A stretch of DNA of 64,000 nt from Megamerina dolium (lineage: Eukaryota; Arthropoda; Insecta; Diptera; Megamerinidae): NCBI GenBank assembly GCA_963854835.1, contig OY978525.1, forward strand, positions 78,074,628 through 78,138,627, in the 5' to 3' direction. The notes beneath the pieces were generated by a model that did not search any database, was not told the DNA's origin, and was given only the letters and a program-made list of their open reading frames with translations. Made by a program: the position numbers and the translations under genes. This document shows positions 10,385-24,169 of the stretch, piece by piece; positions within the stretch are counted from its first letter, which is position 1, and each line of letters begins with the position of its first letter.

Positions 10385-10880
10385 GCGACAATACACCCCT
10401 TTGAGGGGTGTCTTTAATCCCAAATCTACTAATACATGAGGTACCTAATTTTGAATTTATCACTCTTTGCTTTAGTAACAGACTAATGAATCTAATAATA
10501 GGTTCATCCACCTTAAGCATAGCAAGAGAGTTTTCGACTGCTTCTGGGTTTATGTTATTGAAGGCCCCTCAATATCTAGAAAAGTAACCAGGCTATATTC
10601 TTTGCAGTGCAAAGATGTTTCGATCTTCTGCACTAGTGAGTGAAGGGCTGCCTCAACGGACTTGCCTTTGTTATAAGCATGTTACAATGAAGAGATATTC
10701 TTAGCATCTATAGAGCCCCTTAAGTACACATCAAGTAGTCTTTCGAGGGTTTTCAATAAGAAGGATAATAGACTTATAGGTCTAAAATCAATTGGCTTTT
10801 TCCGCTTTTAGGGATACACACCACGTTTATTTTAGCCATGTCTTGGGGAAATACCATAGCCTTAGGCATGCAGAGAAGAT
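10385..10880 (-). pseudogene. LINE reverse transcriptase fragment, decayed
   Basis: Three-frame reverse translation shows RT palm blocks: AKINVVCIPKSGK, FRPISLLSFLLKTLERLL, a HAYNKGKSVEAALHSLV block, VTFLDIEG..FNNINP (motif A) and DTPQRGVLSPLL (motif B). Frameshifts and stops are scattered through it. The arrangement resembles the LOA-type LINEs at 31520 and 51286 (their HAYRAGKSTETALHELV and MDIEGAFDK), but it is a more diverged family. No YADD is found beyond the left edge. Confidence 0.75.
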
Positions 10881-10955
10881 TACCTCCAACCACGGTGTTA
10901 GAAGATCCGCACACTTATGCATGTCCGCGAGTATAATACCTGGTGACTTGAATGG

Positions 10956-10957
<2 letters not shown>

Positions 10958-11008
<51 letters not shown>
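10958..11008. repeat. (TA)n microsatellite with short (TG)n end
   Basis: About 50 bp of TA then tgtgtgtgta. It separates the LINE RT fragment from gypsy sequence. Confidence 0.95.
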
Positions 11009-11017
<9 letters not shown>

Positions 11018-11019
11018 AT

Positions 11020-12740
11020 ACTGAAATATTTCATTTTCTATATATTCTCATACATGTTTGCTCCTGCTTTTTGGCTCACTTCATATAAACACATTTTCAC
11101 CCGTTCTCTAATTTTGGATAACGGAAAATTCTCATCATCCACACACTTTTCGTCCAACGCAACACCTAAGCTATTGCCAAGAAAATTCTTCGGTGTAAAT
11201 GTAAACAACAGGTTTTGAGATGTTCGACCAGTAACACTGTGTTCAATGCTGTTTATACCCATCGGTATTGAATTGACATTTTAATACCAATCACGACCAC
11301 CGACATCATTTGTCATAGTACTAAGTGCTGAATTTGCTATACGAAAATAGCGCTTGATTGGTCCATTAGCTCGGAGTGTTCGCACTGCTGTTAATATGTG
11401 TCGAATGCTATTTTCTTTACAGAAACAAACAATGATGATTTTTCAAACAATGTTGATGTAAAAAAAGGACCACGGTCACTAATTAACTGCTTCGGTATCC
11501 CCACAAAGCTGGCGACATCAATAAAAGAACTTATGACTAATTTAGCAGTTGTCGTTTTCACTGGTTTGAGTATCAGAAATTTTGAAAATGCGTCAATTAT
11601 TCCAAGTATATATTCGTTTCCCCTTTTACTTCTAGGAAATGGAACAACATGATCAACATGGATTGTATGAAAAGGAATAGCACATTTATTGGATTTATAT
11701 TAAATATGCTCTTATTTCTTCATATTTTATTATACAAACATGGAATACATCTGTAGATATATTTCTTGATAATTTTCTTCATTTTTGGAAACCAATACAT
11801 ACGTTTAACACAAGCCAAAGTCATGTCATCGTCATGTGCCGACTCTATAACTTGCCACCTTACTCCTCATGGAACCACAAACATGTCACCATATTCGGTT
11901 TTTTGTACAACCTGTTGCTTTTAGTGATATAACTAAGCTCATAGTCATTTTGCTGCTTATTTGATACCTCTACATGGTGAAGTACATCTATTATTTGCTT
12001 TTTCGAAGGATCTTGTCTTTGGAGAGTAGAAATCCAATCGTCGTCAGGACAGCGACTTAAAGCGACAGCATGGGCCATCTACACTGTCGGCCAATGAGCC
12101 AACTCAAAATCAAACTCTTGTATTTTTAACTACTTTTAACTACCATCTAGCAATACAAGGCACCATGTTTACTCGCAGTGTCCTTTAATGAATTGTAGTA
12201 TTTTAATGTTTTGAAATGCTTTCCTAACAAATAGTACCGAAATCTACTTAAACTTTCAACCACAGCAAGAGATTCTAGTTCGCAGCTGTGGTAATTTTGT
12301 TTTGAAGCCCTCGTTTGTCTACTATAATATGCAATTGCACACTTTTGACCTAGATCACATACTTGTCCTAACACCCCGGCTGTACCTATTTGACAAGCAT
12401 CCGTATGAAGTTCACGATCATTATTAGGATTATAGATGGCAAGAATGGGTTTATCACAAAGTTTTCGTTTGAGAATTATAAATGCATTGTTTTCCTCCTC
12501 GTTCCATTTAAATGGTATTTCGCTTTTTAACAATTGGTTTAAATATTGAGGTATTTTAGCATAATTTTCGACAAATCGACGAAAATAGCCAGTAAGTCCC
12601 AAAAACTGCTTAATTTCACGAGAATTCGAAGGAACCCGAAGCTTTTCGATTGCACGTGTCTTTATTTCACCCGAACCTATACCATCGCCACTAATAATAT
12701 GACCACGATAATTAATTTTTGTCACAAAAAGATCGCACTT
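11020..12740 (-). pseudogene. gypsy-type pol fragment: RT end, RNase H, integrase
   Basis: Reading right to left on the reverse strand: an RT connection (NYRGHIISGDGIG, then REIKQFLGLTGYFRRFV) at 12725, RNase H with LHTDACQIGTAGVLGQ and a CELESLAVVESLSRFRYYL block to 12147, a linker (12078-11860) and an integrase core near 11290-11700 with FHTIHVDHVVPFP, IIDAFSKFLILKPVKT and QLISDRGPFFTS (D, D). A C-terminal integrase piece with NSIEHSVTGR is at 11262-11038. Several frameshifts and stops are present. The order RT-RNase H-IN places it in the gypsy superfamily. The 5' part (gag, protease, RT palm) is missing at 12740. Confidence 0.82.
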
Positions 12741-12954
12741 TATTAATTTGTACTATTTCACCCACTTTTGTTTCATATGACTGATTTCTCGACGGTTGAA
12801 ACACACATGTTGATATTATTTATTGAATCTTCTAACTTATATTCTAGAACTAACAAATACATTTTCTTAGATACACATTCACTATACTAATTACAAAAAT
12901 TCTCATTGTTATTGCCTTGAGCTTACACGGATTTAACACAAAGAAAAAAAAAAA
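12741..12954. other. Unassigned AT-rich sequence
   Basis: No recognisable coding or repeat motif; ends in an A-rich run at about 12940-12955. Confidence 0.4.
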
Positions 12955-13545
12955 TTAGAGCTTAAAGTCTAATAGGTTTGGGATGCTATATGTAGCACGG
13001 GTGTTAGGCGGGTGTGTCCTTGGTGCTGCAGTAGGAGCTAAAGCATTGGGATGTCGGGAAACTTCTTCAGTTACATACGGGATATGTAAATCTCTGTGGA
13101 TATTAGCATTTTTGACAAACAAAGGAGCATTGGTAATCAAGGGCAGGATTTTTGATTATGCTCTTTGAAGCTTTTCCATATATGAGGGTGAAGCGGTACC
13201 ACAAAGTTGGATACCGTAGGGCAATATGGGCTTGATAATGGCTTTGTAGAGAAGAACCTTATAGTCCAATTTGAGTTTGGAGTGCCTGTTCAAAAGCCAG
13301 TGTAGCTCCCTTGTTTTTATTTTTATATGGCTAACTTTTGCACTTTGCCCAAGTGAGCGATCCAGATGCATTCCTAGATATGTAGTTTCTAAAGCCTGAG
13401 GGATCGGCTTAAAGAAAATTTGCACAGGGGGGCAAGAAGTCCTACATAGAGTGAATGTGACGTGAACGCATTTGGACTCATTGACTTTGATTCTCTAGTC
13501 GCACAACCATTCCTGAAGCCTGTTGATATGTATTTGGAGAAGTTG
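12955..13545 (-). pseudogene. jockey-type LINE, RT thumb and C-terminus
   Basis: Reverse frames read HINRLQEWLCDWRIKVNESKC (as consecutive short blocks) followed by VHVTFTL, then ETTYLGMHLDRSLGQSAKV, ELHWLLNRHSKLKL, KAIIKPILPYGIQLCGTAS and finally MITNAPLFVKNANIHRDL with a PYVTEE block. These are the hallmark C-terminal blocks of jockey-clade LINEs after the FADD box. A stop or shift separates the frames at 13156 and 13140. It is 5'-truncated and abuts BEL-A sequence on its 5' side. Confidence 0.82.
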
Positions 13546-13559
13546 GATATAAATATAAT

Positions 13560-14350
13560 TCAAGTTGGATAATTGGAAAAAACGGAAAACGTAAGAAATG
13601 ACACGTAGCGCCTTTGAAAATGATGAGAACCGATCGAGAATGTCGGTATGTCGGAAAAGAACTTCAACCTTTATTGGCCAGGTTTCTTCAATGTGATGAA
13701 GCCATGCTGGGTCATTCCACCAAAGAGTATTGAACACAAGATCTTGGGGCTTGTATCCGCATGTACCCAAATCAGCTGGATTTTCGCTGCTGATGACATG
13801 GCGCTAGATAGCTTTTCCAACGTTTTTGAGTATCTGGGCTGTACGATTACCGACGTAGGTTTTCCATGTGTGAGGTGGTTTTTCCAGCCATGCCAGAATG
13901 GTTTGAGAATCGGACCAGAAAAATATGTCTGAGAACTCGATACCTAGAGTTTCTCTAACGGACTTGGCAAGGTACGAAAGTAAAACGGCTCCATACAATT
14001 CCAAACGTAGTAGTTGACCGTCTTCAGAGGTGCAACTTTTCCTTTAGCCACCAGTAAATGACAGGATATTTGCTGATTCATGTCCATTGATCGTATGTAC
14101 AGGGCTGCACAATACGCTTTCTCTGAAGCTTCACAAAATCCATGAAGCTAGATTCGCTTCTTGGAAGAGAATTGTACCCATCGAGGGATTGCGATGAGAC
14201 CTCTTGGAGGAGCAGCTTGGCTTGAATCATGATTGACGAGAGCCATCCTGCAGGGACAAAAAGTTTCGCAACTTCAAATAAAATTTGTGGTTTGGTAGCA
14301 GCGGATGTTGTTTCGATTGGCGATACTGAGCACGAGAATGTATCAGTCAA
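13560..14350 (-). pseudogene. BEL-A RNase H-like region and linker
   Basis: Frame 14350-14078 has KPQILFEVAKLFVPAGWLSS, the RT-RNase H connection with P.GW.; 14004-13804 reads [16 protein letters not shown] then FWSDSQTILAWL (RNase H Asp), PHTWKTYVGNRTAQIL; 13770 on reads FNTLWWNDPAWL (LWW.GP-like) and DILDRFSSFSKALRV. These are the typical landmarks between RT and integrase in BEL/Pao polyproteins. Frames are interrupted. Confidence 0.8.
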
Positions 14351-14659
14351 TGCATTCCATCGTATGCCAAGGGGTTTTGTGGCACTGGCACTTTCAAATT
14401 TTAGAAAATCAGTATCGAGAGTTCTGATTTTGGTATTTTTTCCAAAATTTTTGGATAATTTGCAGTGATGTTTCGTAATGGAAATCCTGCGGAGTTGAGG
14501 AATTGTATCAATTGAGATAAAGATTCTACTGCAGATAATGCGTCATGCACATAAGTTTCTTTGAAGATTATTTTTTCCGCGCGAGGGAAATTCTTCTTAG
14601 AATCCTTATCCTATTGCTATAATAGCTAAATATGGAGCGCAATTTACACCAAATGTGAC

Positions 14660-15183
14660 TCTCTTCTACATCTTCTGTACATTACTATTGTAAACGAATT
14701 GATAAAGTCTCCACCTCAGGATGAGAACCATGAGATCTGGTTGTAATGTGAGACCTATATGTAGTACGTCGATGAGACAATGGCCTGGGCCGGTGCTTCT
14801 TGAGGTATTAAAAACAACACGTACTTTGGTGGTTTTCTCTTCCGGCCTCACCACTACAAGATGCGGCAGTTAAAGGATAAACAGTTGCCATTAGAGATGA
14901 TTTCATGCGGACCTCTGGGTTCCATATGATCCAGCGTGAGGTATTCTTCGAGAACCTCTTTGTAAATGGCTTTGAGATCGCCTTTCTTTGAGAAATTTTT
15001 CTCCATACTGCGAAATTGATTATAGGCTATAGTGACCAAGAGCCGTAAGAGCGGCAAAACTGGATTTAAATGGAAGCCTGACCACATATCTTCCATCCGA
15101 CCTACGAGATGTCGTCCTCTGATAGCAGTCTTTACAGGGTATATCTTCTTCCGAGACTTGAGCTTGCTGACTCTCTTCATCAT
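14660..15183 (-). pseudogene. BEL-A reverse transcriptase fragment
   Basis: The 15183-14854 frame contains a AIYKEVLEEYLTLDHMEP block and the adjoining 14854-14666 frame has TTKVRVVFNTSRSTGPGHCL, DVLHIGLTLQPDLMVLILRW and a degraded RLYQFVYNSNVQKM palm motif A region. The order matches BEL-B (27300-27740) and BEL-C (35165-34818). Confidence 0.8.
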
Positions 15184-15239
15184 GTTCCTAAAACTTCATT
15201 AGTTGAGAACTAAGAAGTTCATTAGAAACTTTCTCTACT

Positions 15240-16000
15240 TGTGTCGAGAATGTTGACACTTTTTAAGAGATAGGGTCACTAATTATCCAGCCAAATATCG
15301 TATTCTGTGCGAGAAGGCTTCCACAGATATTAAGGCGGATTCCGGTTAGGAGGATTTGAGGAATCAAATCACTACCTATGACCATGACGATTTGCGCTTG
15401 CAAGAAGCAATTCGGGTCAGCCAAATCTGACATTTCGAATTGCTGCCAATCGAGCTTAGAAATTTTAAATGTGGGAGAAATTTGGTCAATTGTGAGAGTA
15501 CAATTACCCGTGTTTGTAAATTTTTATTAGCCTTTGGAGCGACTAACGTAACGGTACAAGTCTGGTTAGAGTTTTGGATGGTTTTGCCACCCATTCCAGA
15601 AATTTCGACGTGAGTTACTTGCGAAGGAGGCCTGAGCCGATTTTGTACCTTGGTAGAAATGAATGTTCTTTGAGAACATTGATCAATGGGTGCTCGAACC
15701 TTGTGAAGTTCTCCAATAGGACAAGAGAATGTCCGATTGCTTTCTGCAAAAAAGATTTGAGTTTTGTTCTGTGGTCTGTTTTAGAGAAATCCTGGTTTAT
15801 TCGGCTTGACGCTGTTGAGCCTCTTCACGACTTCATAACTGAGAGTCAAGAACTCATTCATTTGCTGCCATGTTGGAAGATCCTTGCGGGAATTTAGAGA
15901 TTGTTCCAAAAGAGCCAAGGAACCTTCGGGCAGTTTTGTGCAACTTTTGTGAACTGCAGATCCATAGGTCGCTGGTTCAGATCTGGCTCGAAGGACCAAT
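15240..16000 (-). pseudogene. BEL-A gag and protease region
   Basis: Frame 15999-15781 reads LEQSLNSRKDLPTWQQMNEFL with a neighbouring LTLSYEVVKRLN block, the conserved gag segment preceding the zinc-binding part in BEL elements. Frame 15594-15376 (NQTCTVTLVAPKANK, then SSIGSNSKCQIWL) matches the protease region loosely. The catalytic D-S/T-G is not clear. Confidence 0.65.
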
Positions 16001-16445
16001 AAATATTTGACCTTGTTTTTATTGTACCGAATAATACAATAGGTACAATTTTAATAATTTATTTATTTTAATATTAATTCACATGCACTAATTATTCTTA
16101 AAATTATTACAATAGATATATTCCCGATGCGAGTATGAAAAATTATTTAAAAAATCGTTCAAATTTATATTAAAAAAAAAAGAGCGCGGAATGGCACGAT
16201 CTCGATACAATATTGTCAAGGACCGAATGTAAAAAAAAAACAAATCGGTCAATCGTAGCACGTGCCGCGAAACCCCAAAAACATAAAAGGTAAATTTATG
16301 TGGAGAGTTGGGTTGCCATAATGTAAGTATGAAATCTAGGTAAGTATTAAGATAAGGTAAGTATAATTTGTATTAAGGTAAGGTAGGTATAATTTGTAAG
16401 TATAATTTTAATTCAAATAAAGGTAAGTATTATTAATTCATTTTA
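16001..16445. other. Unassigned AT-rich sequence with gtaagtat repeats
   Basis: Contains about seven loose copies of gtaagta(t/a) between 16320 and 16440, for example aggtaagtataatttgt. No coding potential seen. Confidence 0.5.
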
Positions 16446-16599
16446 TTCAACAAGACGGTTCCGCATGCCACACAACTCGAGCGAATATGGCTTTATTGCA
16501 AGAGAAATTTTCTGGCTGCGTAATTTCTTGTCGTGGCGATATCAAGTGGCCACCAAGATCATGCGATTTGACACCGCTTGACTTTTTTTTGTGGGGCTA
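16446..16599 (+). pseudogene. Mariner-like transposase fragment, inverted duplicate
   Basis: Plus-strand translation gives [20 protein letters not shown] and [18 protein letters not shown], the second catalytic Asp block and the [11 protein letters not shown] box of a mariner/IS630-type transposase. The segment is an inverted copy of 18391-18545 with few differences. Here the T-run before gtgggg has 8 T, giving the canonical FFLWGY; the other arm has 9. It runs directly into a TA tract. Confidence 0.85.
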
Positions 16600-16617
16600 T
16601 ATATATATATATATATA

Positions 16618-16646
16618 CAGTGGCTCACAGCTTATTTCGTACAGTG
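16618..16646 (+). repeat. Tc1 element left outer inverted repeat
   Basis: Pairs with 18240-18268 with one mismatch. TA at 16616-16617 precedes it. Confidence 0.92.
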
Positions 16647-16988
16647 TATATATTTTTATGTACTTGGCTGTAACATCGAAACTAAAAAACTTATCGATAA
16701 GTTTTGAATGTAGACGTCTGTGTATGTGTTTAATAAACCTAATAAAAAAACGGGGAACCCCAAAAATTTTTCTTTTTGTTATGCAAGAGAGAAAAACTAT
16801 TGATCAGCTGATTTTCAGCTCACATCTTATTTCGTACACAAACTTCAATGTAAGTAAGTTTCATTCTGCCGCGCAGTTACAAAGTTTTTTTGAATTGTAT
16901 GAGTTTTTGGACCTTTTTAACTATTATAACAATTTTTATTATTATTATTTTAAATAGTTAAAGTGCTGTAAATTAAACATTTAGCTTT

Positions 16989-18007
16989 ATGGGTCATCGT
17001 ACAACGATGGAACAGCGTAAACTGGTAATTAACCATTTTAGGAAAGGTCAGAGTGTGCGAAAAATTGCTGAAATGACAAATTTAAGTGCCTCAACTGTCC
17101 AATACATCATTCAACGCTTCGTTCGCGAAAATCGGTTGGAGAACAAGGGCAGAGAAGCACCTAATAAGATTTTCAACGCATCAGACGAGCGTTATATTGT
17201 ACGAAAAATTAAGAAAAATCCAAAGTTATCCGCTCCGAAGTTGGCTGCAGAGGTTCAGCGTGAAATAGGAAAATCATCCAGTGCTGAAACTGTCCGACGT
17301 GTGCTGCGCAATCATGACTTGAACGGTCGAGTAGCCCGAAAGAAACCATTCATTTCGAAAATGAATATACAACGCCGACTTGACTTCGCCAAAGAGCATA
17401 TTATTAATACTCCTGCGTTCTGGAATACCGTTATTTTCGCGGATGAGTCTAAGTTTAATATTTTTGGCTCGGACGGAATGTCATATGTTTGGCGTAAAGC
17501 TAATACCGAGCTAAACAAGGAGAACCTTAAGCCCACAGTGAAGCATGGTGGCGGTAGCGTGATGGTTTGGGCCTGTATGTCAGCAGCCGGAGTAGATGAA
17601 TTGGTTTTTATTGAGGGAACAATGGACAAAATGAAGTACCTCGAGATTCTGAAAAACAATTTACTTCAAAGTGCAGACAAACTGGGTTTGCGGGAAGAAT
17701 TTCGGTATTACCAAGATAATGACCCAAAACATAAATCTGGGATTGTGCAATCTTGGCTTATTTGAACTGCTCACACTTGATGTCTCCACCACCACAGTCA
17801 CCTGACATGAATGTGATTGAAAATCTTTAGTCTATTTTGGACAATAAAATAAGAACACACAAGATTTCTAATAAGCAAGACCTAAAGAAGGTACTGATGG
17901 AGGAATGGAAAAAAATCACACCAGACATCACTCAAAAATTGGTGGATTCAATGCCAAGTAGACTCCAGGCTGTCATTAACGCTAAGGGATGTCATACTAA
18001 ATATTAA
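16989..18007 (+). pseudogene. Tc1-type transposase, DD34E, frameshift and stop
   Basis: From ATG 16989, 258 codons are open: N-terminal paired-like HTHs (KLVINHFRKGQSVRKIAEM, SASTVQYIIQRF; then KLSAPKLAAEV and TVRRVLR), the linker NGRVARKKPFIS, and the catalytic domain with VIFADESKFNIF (first Asp), GGGSVMVWACMSA and YYQDNDPKHKS (second Asp). A frameshift near 17762 is followed in another frame by SPDMNVIENL with the catalytic Glu and a TAG where Trp is usual, then the C-terminus to 18007. Only these two lesions were found, so inactivation looks recent. The protein cuts at TA. Confidence 0.92.
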
Positions 18008-18239
18008 AATCAACTTACTTTGTTTTTAGTTTGAACTTAAAGAGACTGTACGAAATAAGCTGTGACATGAATTTTCCTATTTTTTTCTTATTTTATTTTT
18101 TTATAGTGTCAAAAACTAAAATTTTGAAAAAGTAAATTTTGGAAAATAAAAAACAAACCTTCCTTTCAAAAATGGCATTTATATTTTGTTCAAATTTTTG
18201 CTATATTAGGAATTACGACTGCAGCAATTTTTAAACTGT

Positions 18240-18268
18240 CACTGTACGAAATAAGCTGGGAGCCACTG
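18240..18268 (-). repeat. Tc1 element right outer inverted repeat
   Basis: Pairs with 16618-16646. TA at 18269-18270 follows. Confidence 0.92.
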
Positions 18269-19275
<1,007 letters not shown>

Positions 19276-20069
19276 TTTCGCAAATGTCAGACTTTGAACT
19301 GAAAAAGAAAGAAATTGTTTTAACAACTCAGTTTGACAGATGTCGAATTCTAGCCCTATACTTTTGAAATCGCGAAATTGATAACGCTTTAGCTTAACAC
19401 TATTTACTCAAATAAACACTTTCCATAATTTAATTAACTCCTGTTTCTTTCCGCAACAACAAGAATTCACATGGGGGCTCAACCGGTATCTGAGATAGCA
19501 TAAGCAGAGAATATATTAAGAGAGAGAAATAGCAAATCATTGTTCTCAGTGTGATATCTCGTTTATATACTTGGTATGTACATAATTTTATAGCGGGATT
19601 TATTAGAATCGCAGGATCAATAAGGAGGAAAGAGATACTAATTTGTACAAAAGTACAGTCACTATCATACGTTGGACAAGACAACACTCGCAATGAGTCC
19701 AAGGCGGTTTAGAAATTTGCAACGAAGTGAATCAATAGTGGATGTTGGATTTAAACGATGCAAGCACATGACCATGAACGATGGTCAAAACATTATTCGT
19801 AAATATACTGGTCACACTGTAGTAAATATTAAAACATGAATCAACGACTTCGAAACGTATACAAACGCATTCCATTGGAGCGCCGTACAGCGTTTTATTT
19901 TTTTGTAAAACAGTCCCTTTCGGGAACCGCAAAATGGTTTATCGGGTGTGAGGAAAACCGGTGTTGTACAATCAGCTAAAAAATGCTTTATTAAATGAAT
20001 TCGGAAGTACAATATCTTGCTGTGATGTACATAAAAGGGTACGTGAAACAAAGAAGAAAAACGAAGAAA
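19276..20069. other. Unassigned sequence
   Basis: May hold the mariner 5' UTR and TIR just right of 19275, but no partner TIR survives. The remainder shows no recognised motif on either strand. Confidence 0.4.
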
Positions 20070-20519
20070 TATGCTCGATATAGGTAGTCAAGTAAATGTA
20101 GATAACGGTCCTGTGTTCCGCTATGTGATAGATGGCATCAAAGACTTAGCTGTAAGCAAATTAGTTTTATATGATGCACACACAACTGCTTTAAAGAAAA
20201 GCTTTCTATTTATGAACAAATGAAAAACGAAAATGAATTTGGGAACTACAACAGAGGCAATCGTGAACATGTAGCAAATTCGTCTAGAAATATGCAAAAG
20301 AGTCGTAGTAATAAAACGCGCTCTTCAGAACACAAATCATATGATTGCCTAGAAAAATCAAAGGGTACAAAATGTTTCGGTTGCAATAATTTCGGTCATA
20401 AACGGTCAGATTGTCCTATGCAGACAAAAATGTCATCGAATATGGTGCAAAAAAAGAATATGATACGTCCAGTAATTCTATATGGCGTGGTGATTTATGG
20501 ACTAATAGACACTGGTGGT
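20070..20519 (+). pseudogene. gypsy-type gag with CCHC knuckle and protease start
   Basis: The plus strand reads FRYVIDGIKDLAVSKLVLYD (gag C-terminal block), a shift near 20220, then a basic region and the zinc knuckle CFGCNNFGHKRSDCP, followed by VIYGLIDTGG where the protease D-T-G begins. It stops there because RTE copy C has inserted or joined at about 20515. Gag would package element RNA. The gag-knuckle-DTG order is typical of gypsy elements lacking a separate gag stop. Confidence 0.78.
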
Positions 20520-22015
<1,496 letters not shown>

Positions 22016-24035
22016 AAAGAGAAACGCTTGGTGGCGTTTATCACTCCATCTCTGGTGACTATCCTTTCAGCTTCCAATCCATCCATGGATCTTTCAATCT
22101 AAAGCTTCCTGCAAAATGCACCTCCATCAGGTATTTCAGTGACTCTCTGATTGTCTCTATAAAGGATCCATTAGTTTTGTAAATGAATCCCAACTTTGAT
22201 ACCGGGTCCTTTGATATGATCCTCTGTAATCTACATACATCGGCATACATGTGAAGATAGGCCTTTGACCCTTCCATGAAAGATCCAGGCTCCTGAACTA
22301 ATGTCAAGTTCATCCTCATCGAAACTCCGCTCCATCATTGCTGATGCTGCTTTGCTGTGGTGAATATTAAGTTGACACACATTTAGTGGTTCCTGGCGGG
22401 GGACCATCTCCCGCCCTAATAGCTTCTTCCTTGCAGAATCTGTCACTAACCCCACGCCAGGAGCCGCATCGCACCCCTCATACTGCATCTTTCTGGAATT
22501 TGACGACGGCCTGTTGAAGGCCGCAGTTGAGTCTCCCCCTGCGATATTGATGGCCCCCGCGTCCTCCTTGGGACACAGCACGATGAGTACGACACCTGCC
22601 CTTTCTGCCTCGACAAACTCTTCTGTGCATATAACACTACATTTAGTCCTTCACACAGGCGTTCTGGCGCTGCAGCCTTCTGAGGATGATGCCGCTGGCC
22701 ACAGCATTGCCATGAGCAACAATCACTATCTTCCTCTTTTTCGACAAGGCAGTTAGGCTGTCACATTTGAGATTTGCACCCTCCCACAAACCGGTTAGGT
22801 GCTCCACTGTCTTGCACAGCCATTGCTTGTATAGCTGATTTTTGCACCTTAGTACAATCAATTCGCTCTCCACCCTTGCCCTTCCGATAAATCCAATGTC
22901 ATTGACATCGTCTTCAAGGGACTCCATGGCATCCAACAAAGATACCTTGAAGGTACTCAGATAAGTATCCACCAGGCGCCCCTCTAGTGACAAGTCCATG
23001 ACTCCCATAACGAGGTCAGCTTCCGCTACTTGAGCGTAAGTCTTCCTCGCCCTGGTGGGCTCGCCCTTTGCCTGTTCAGCCCGACGTTTAGGCGCTCTGC
23101 AAAGACCGCTCGACCCAGGTGCCGCATGCGAGGACTGTGAGTTCGCTTGGTTAACAATCTTACCAGATTGTTCACCCCGCTCATCACCCCTGAATGTCGG
23201 ATTTCCTGCCCCGTCATTCCCAGAGCTACCCTACCCGTATTAGGCTTGGGCCTCGAGCCTTCTTCCCAGCATCAACCTCAATTGGCCCCACCGTCGTCTT
23301 CGGATGAGGCTCCTCAGGTGTTGAACTTTTCAAAGTGGTTCCGTAGCTTTCGCACCTGAACCTCTTCCCCGAGTTCTCCATCTGCAAGGTCGACTCATTG
23401 GCATCCACTGAGTTGGCCCGAGAGCTGCGCAGTGGTCTTCTCCGACGACTTCATGGCCCTTTTACGTTGTCTCTTTCGTTTCTGCTTCTCCCCTTTCTTC
23501 AACAGGATTCGCTTTGCTCTGGAGACTCCGTCCTCTTCGCTTATACCTGATAAAGCTAACGATTCTGCTCCACTAGGAGCGTCTTCGTCCACACCATCAG
23601 ATGTTCGGCCAGATATTTAACCCTGCCTCTAAACTGGCTTCCCTAAAGACCTAGTGACACCGTCCCCTTCGTTCGACACCGTCACAGCCGCCGGTTTGGC
23701 CCTTTCAAGAACCGTTCCGTCCGCTTCTTCAGATGCTGCCATTGACTTTGGGCTGGCTAAAAGCTCGGATTCTTTAGAAGCCTTATTTTCCGCCACCCAC
23801 TCTACTGCTTTTCCCGCCGTGGATATCAGCACTACTTCGCATGAGGCAGCGCTGTCCGAAATTGCTGGAATTTCGCTTTGAGTTCCAAAGTTGCGAAGAA
23901 GTAAAGGTCCGCCTGCGCAGAGCTTCGCAGTACGCAGGTAAGGCTACTTATTACGGAGGGCGCCAGGTATCCGTAAGCTCACGTTAGCGACTGGGTTATT
24001 TGAAAAAAGGGCCCTCAACTAGACTGATTTTCGGC
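22016..24035 (-). mobile_element. LOA-type LINE, copy 1, internally deleted
   Basis: Reverse-strand copy of the LINE at 51286-56449. The 5' end (24035) aligns with the 5' end of copy 3, including the gaa/gggcgccaggtatcc leader. It keeps ORF1 (23832-22640 in pieces, with the basic EKQKRKRQRKRAMKSSEKT coiled region) and the start of ORF2 (VCQLNIHHSKAASAMMERSF, endonuclease start), then jumps near 22255 to the RT-proximal region, having lost about 530 bp relative to copy 3. It stops at 22016 before the RT palm. Frameshifts are frequent. No target duplication was found. Confidence 0.85.
22643..23832 (-). pseudogene. LOA-type LINE ORF1 (copy 1), fragmented
   Basis: Reverse pieces match ORF1 of copy 3: SLALSGISEEDGVSRAKRIL, the basic KKGEKQKRKRQRKRAM run, SGKRFRCESYGTTLKSS, HSPRMRHLGRAVFAERLNV, and the C-terminal FKVSLLDAMESLEDDVNDIG with KQWLCKTVEHLTGL. 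Several frames are needed. I see no CCHC knuckle in this ORF1, here or in copy 3. Confidence 0.75.
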
Positions 24036-24169
24036 ACGGATCGCATAACACCTTAATCCAGCCCCTTATCCCCGACCATGATAAGAGTACGTTGCCGAAT
24101 GCTGTACTATTGAAGAGTAACAAACACCCACCAACTTACCCCTATCTTACCTAGATACCGGCTGACATC
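24036..24169. other. Unassigned sequence between LOA-type copy 1 and gypsy RT
   Basis: No motif recognised; may be gypsy RT too degraded to read. Confidence 0.35.

Larger units (their letters stand above)
13546..16000 (-). mobile_element. BEL/Pao retrotransposon BEL-A, degraded coding region
   Basis: Right to left on the reverse strand the order is gag (15999-15600), aspartic protease region (15594-15240), RT (15183-14360), RNase H (14350-13800) and the RNase H-integrase linker (13770-13560). This is the BEL/Pao order. Integrase and LTRs are absent; the left side ends at the jockey fragment. Multiple frameshifts make it non-coding. The element is clearly older than the BEL elements further right. 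Confidence 0.82.
16618..18268 (+). mobile_element. Tc1-type transposon with IR/DR ends
   Basis: A 1651-bp element with 29-bp terminal repeats (28 of 29 matching) starting cagtggctc at 16618-16646 and 18240-18268, flanked by TA. A second copy of the core word cttatttcgtaca occurs about 200 bp in from each end (16816-16838 and, inverted, 18046-18066), the IR/DR layout of Sleeping Beauty-like Tc1 elements. It carries a transposase with one frameshift and one stop. It sits in a TA microsatellite. Confidence 0.92.
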
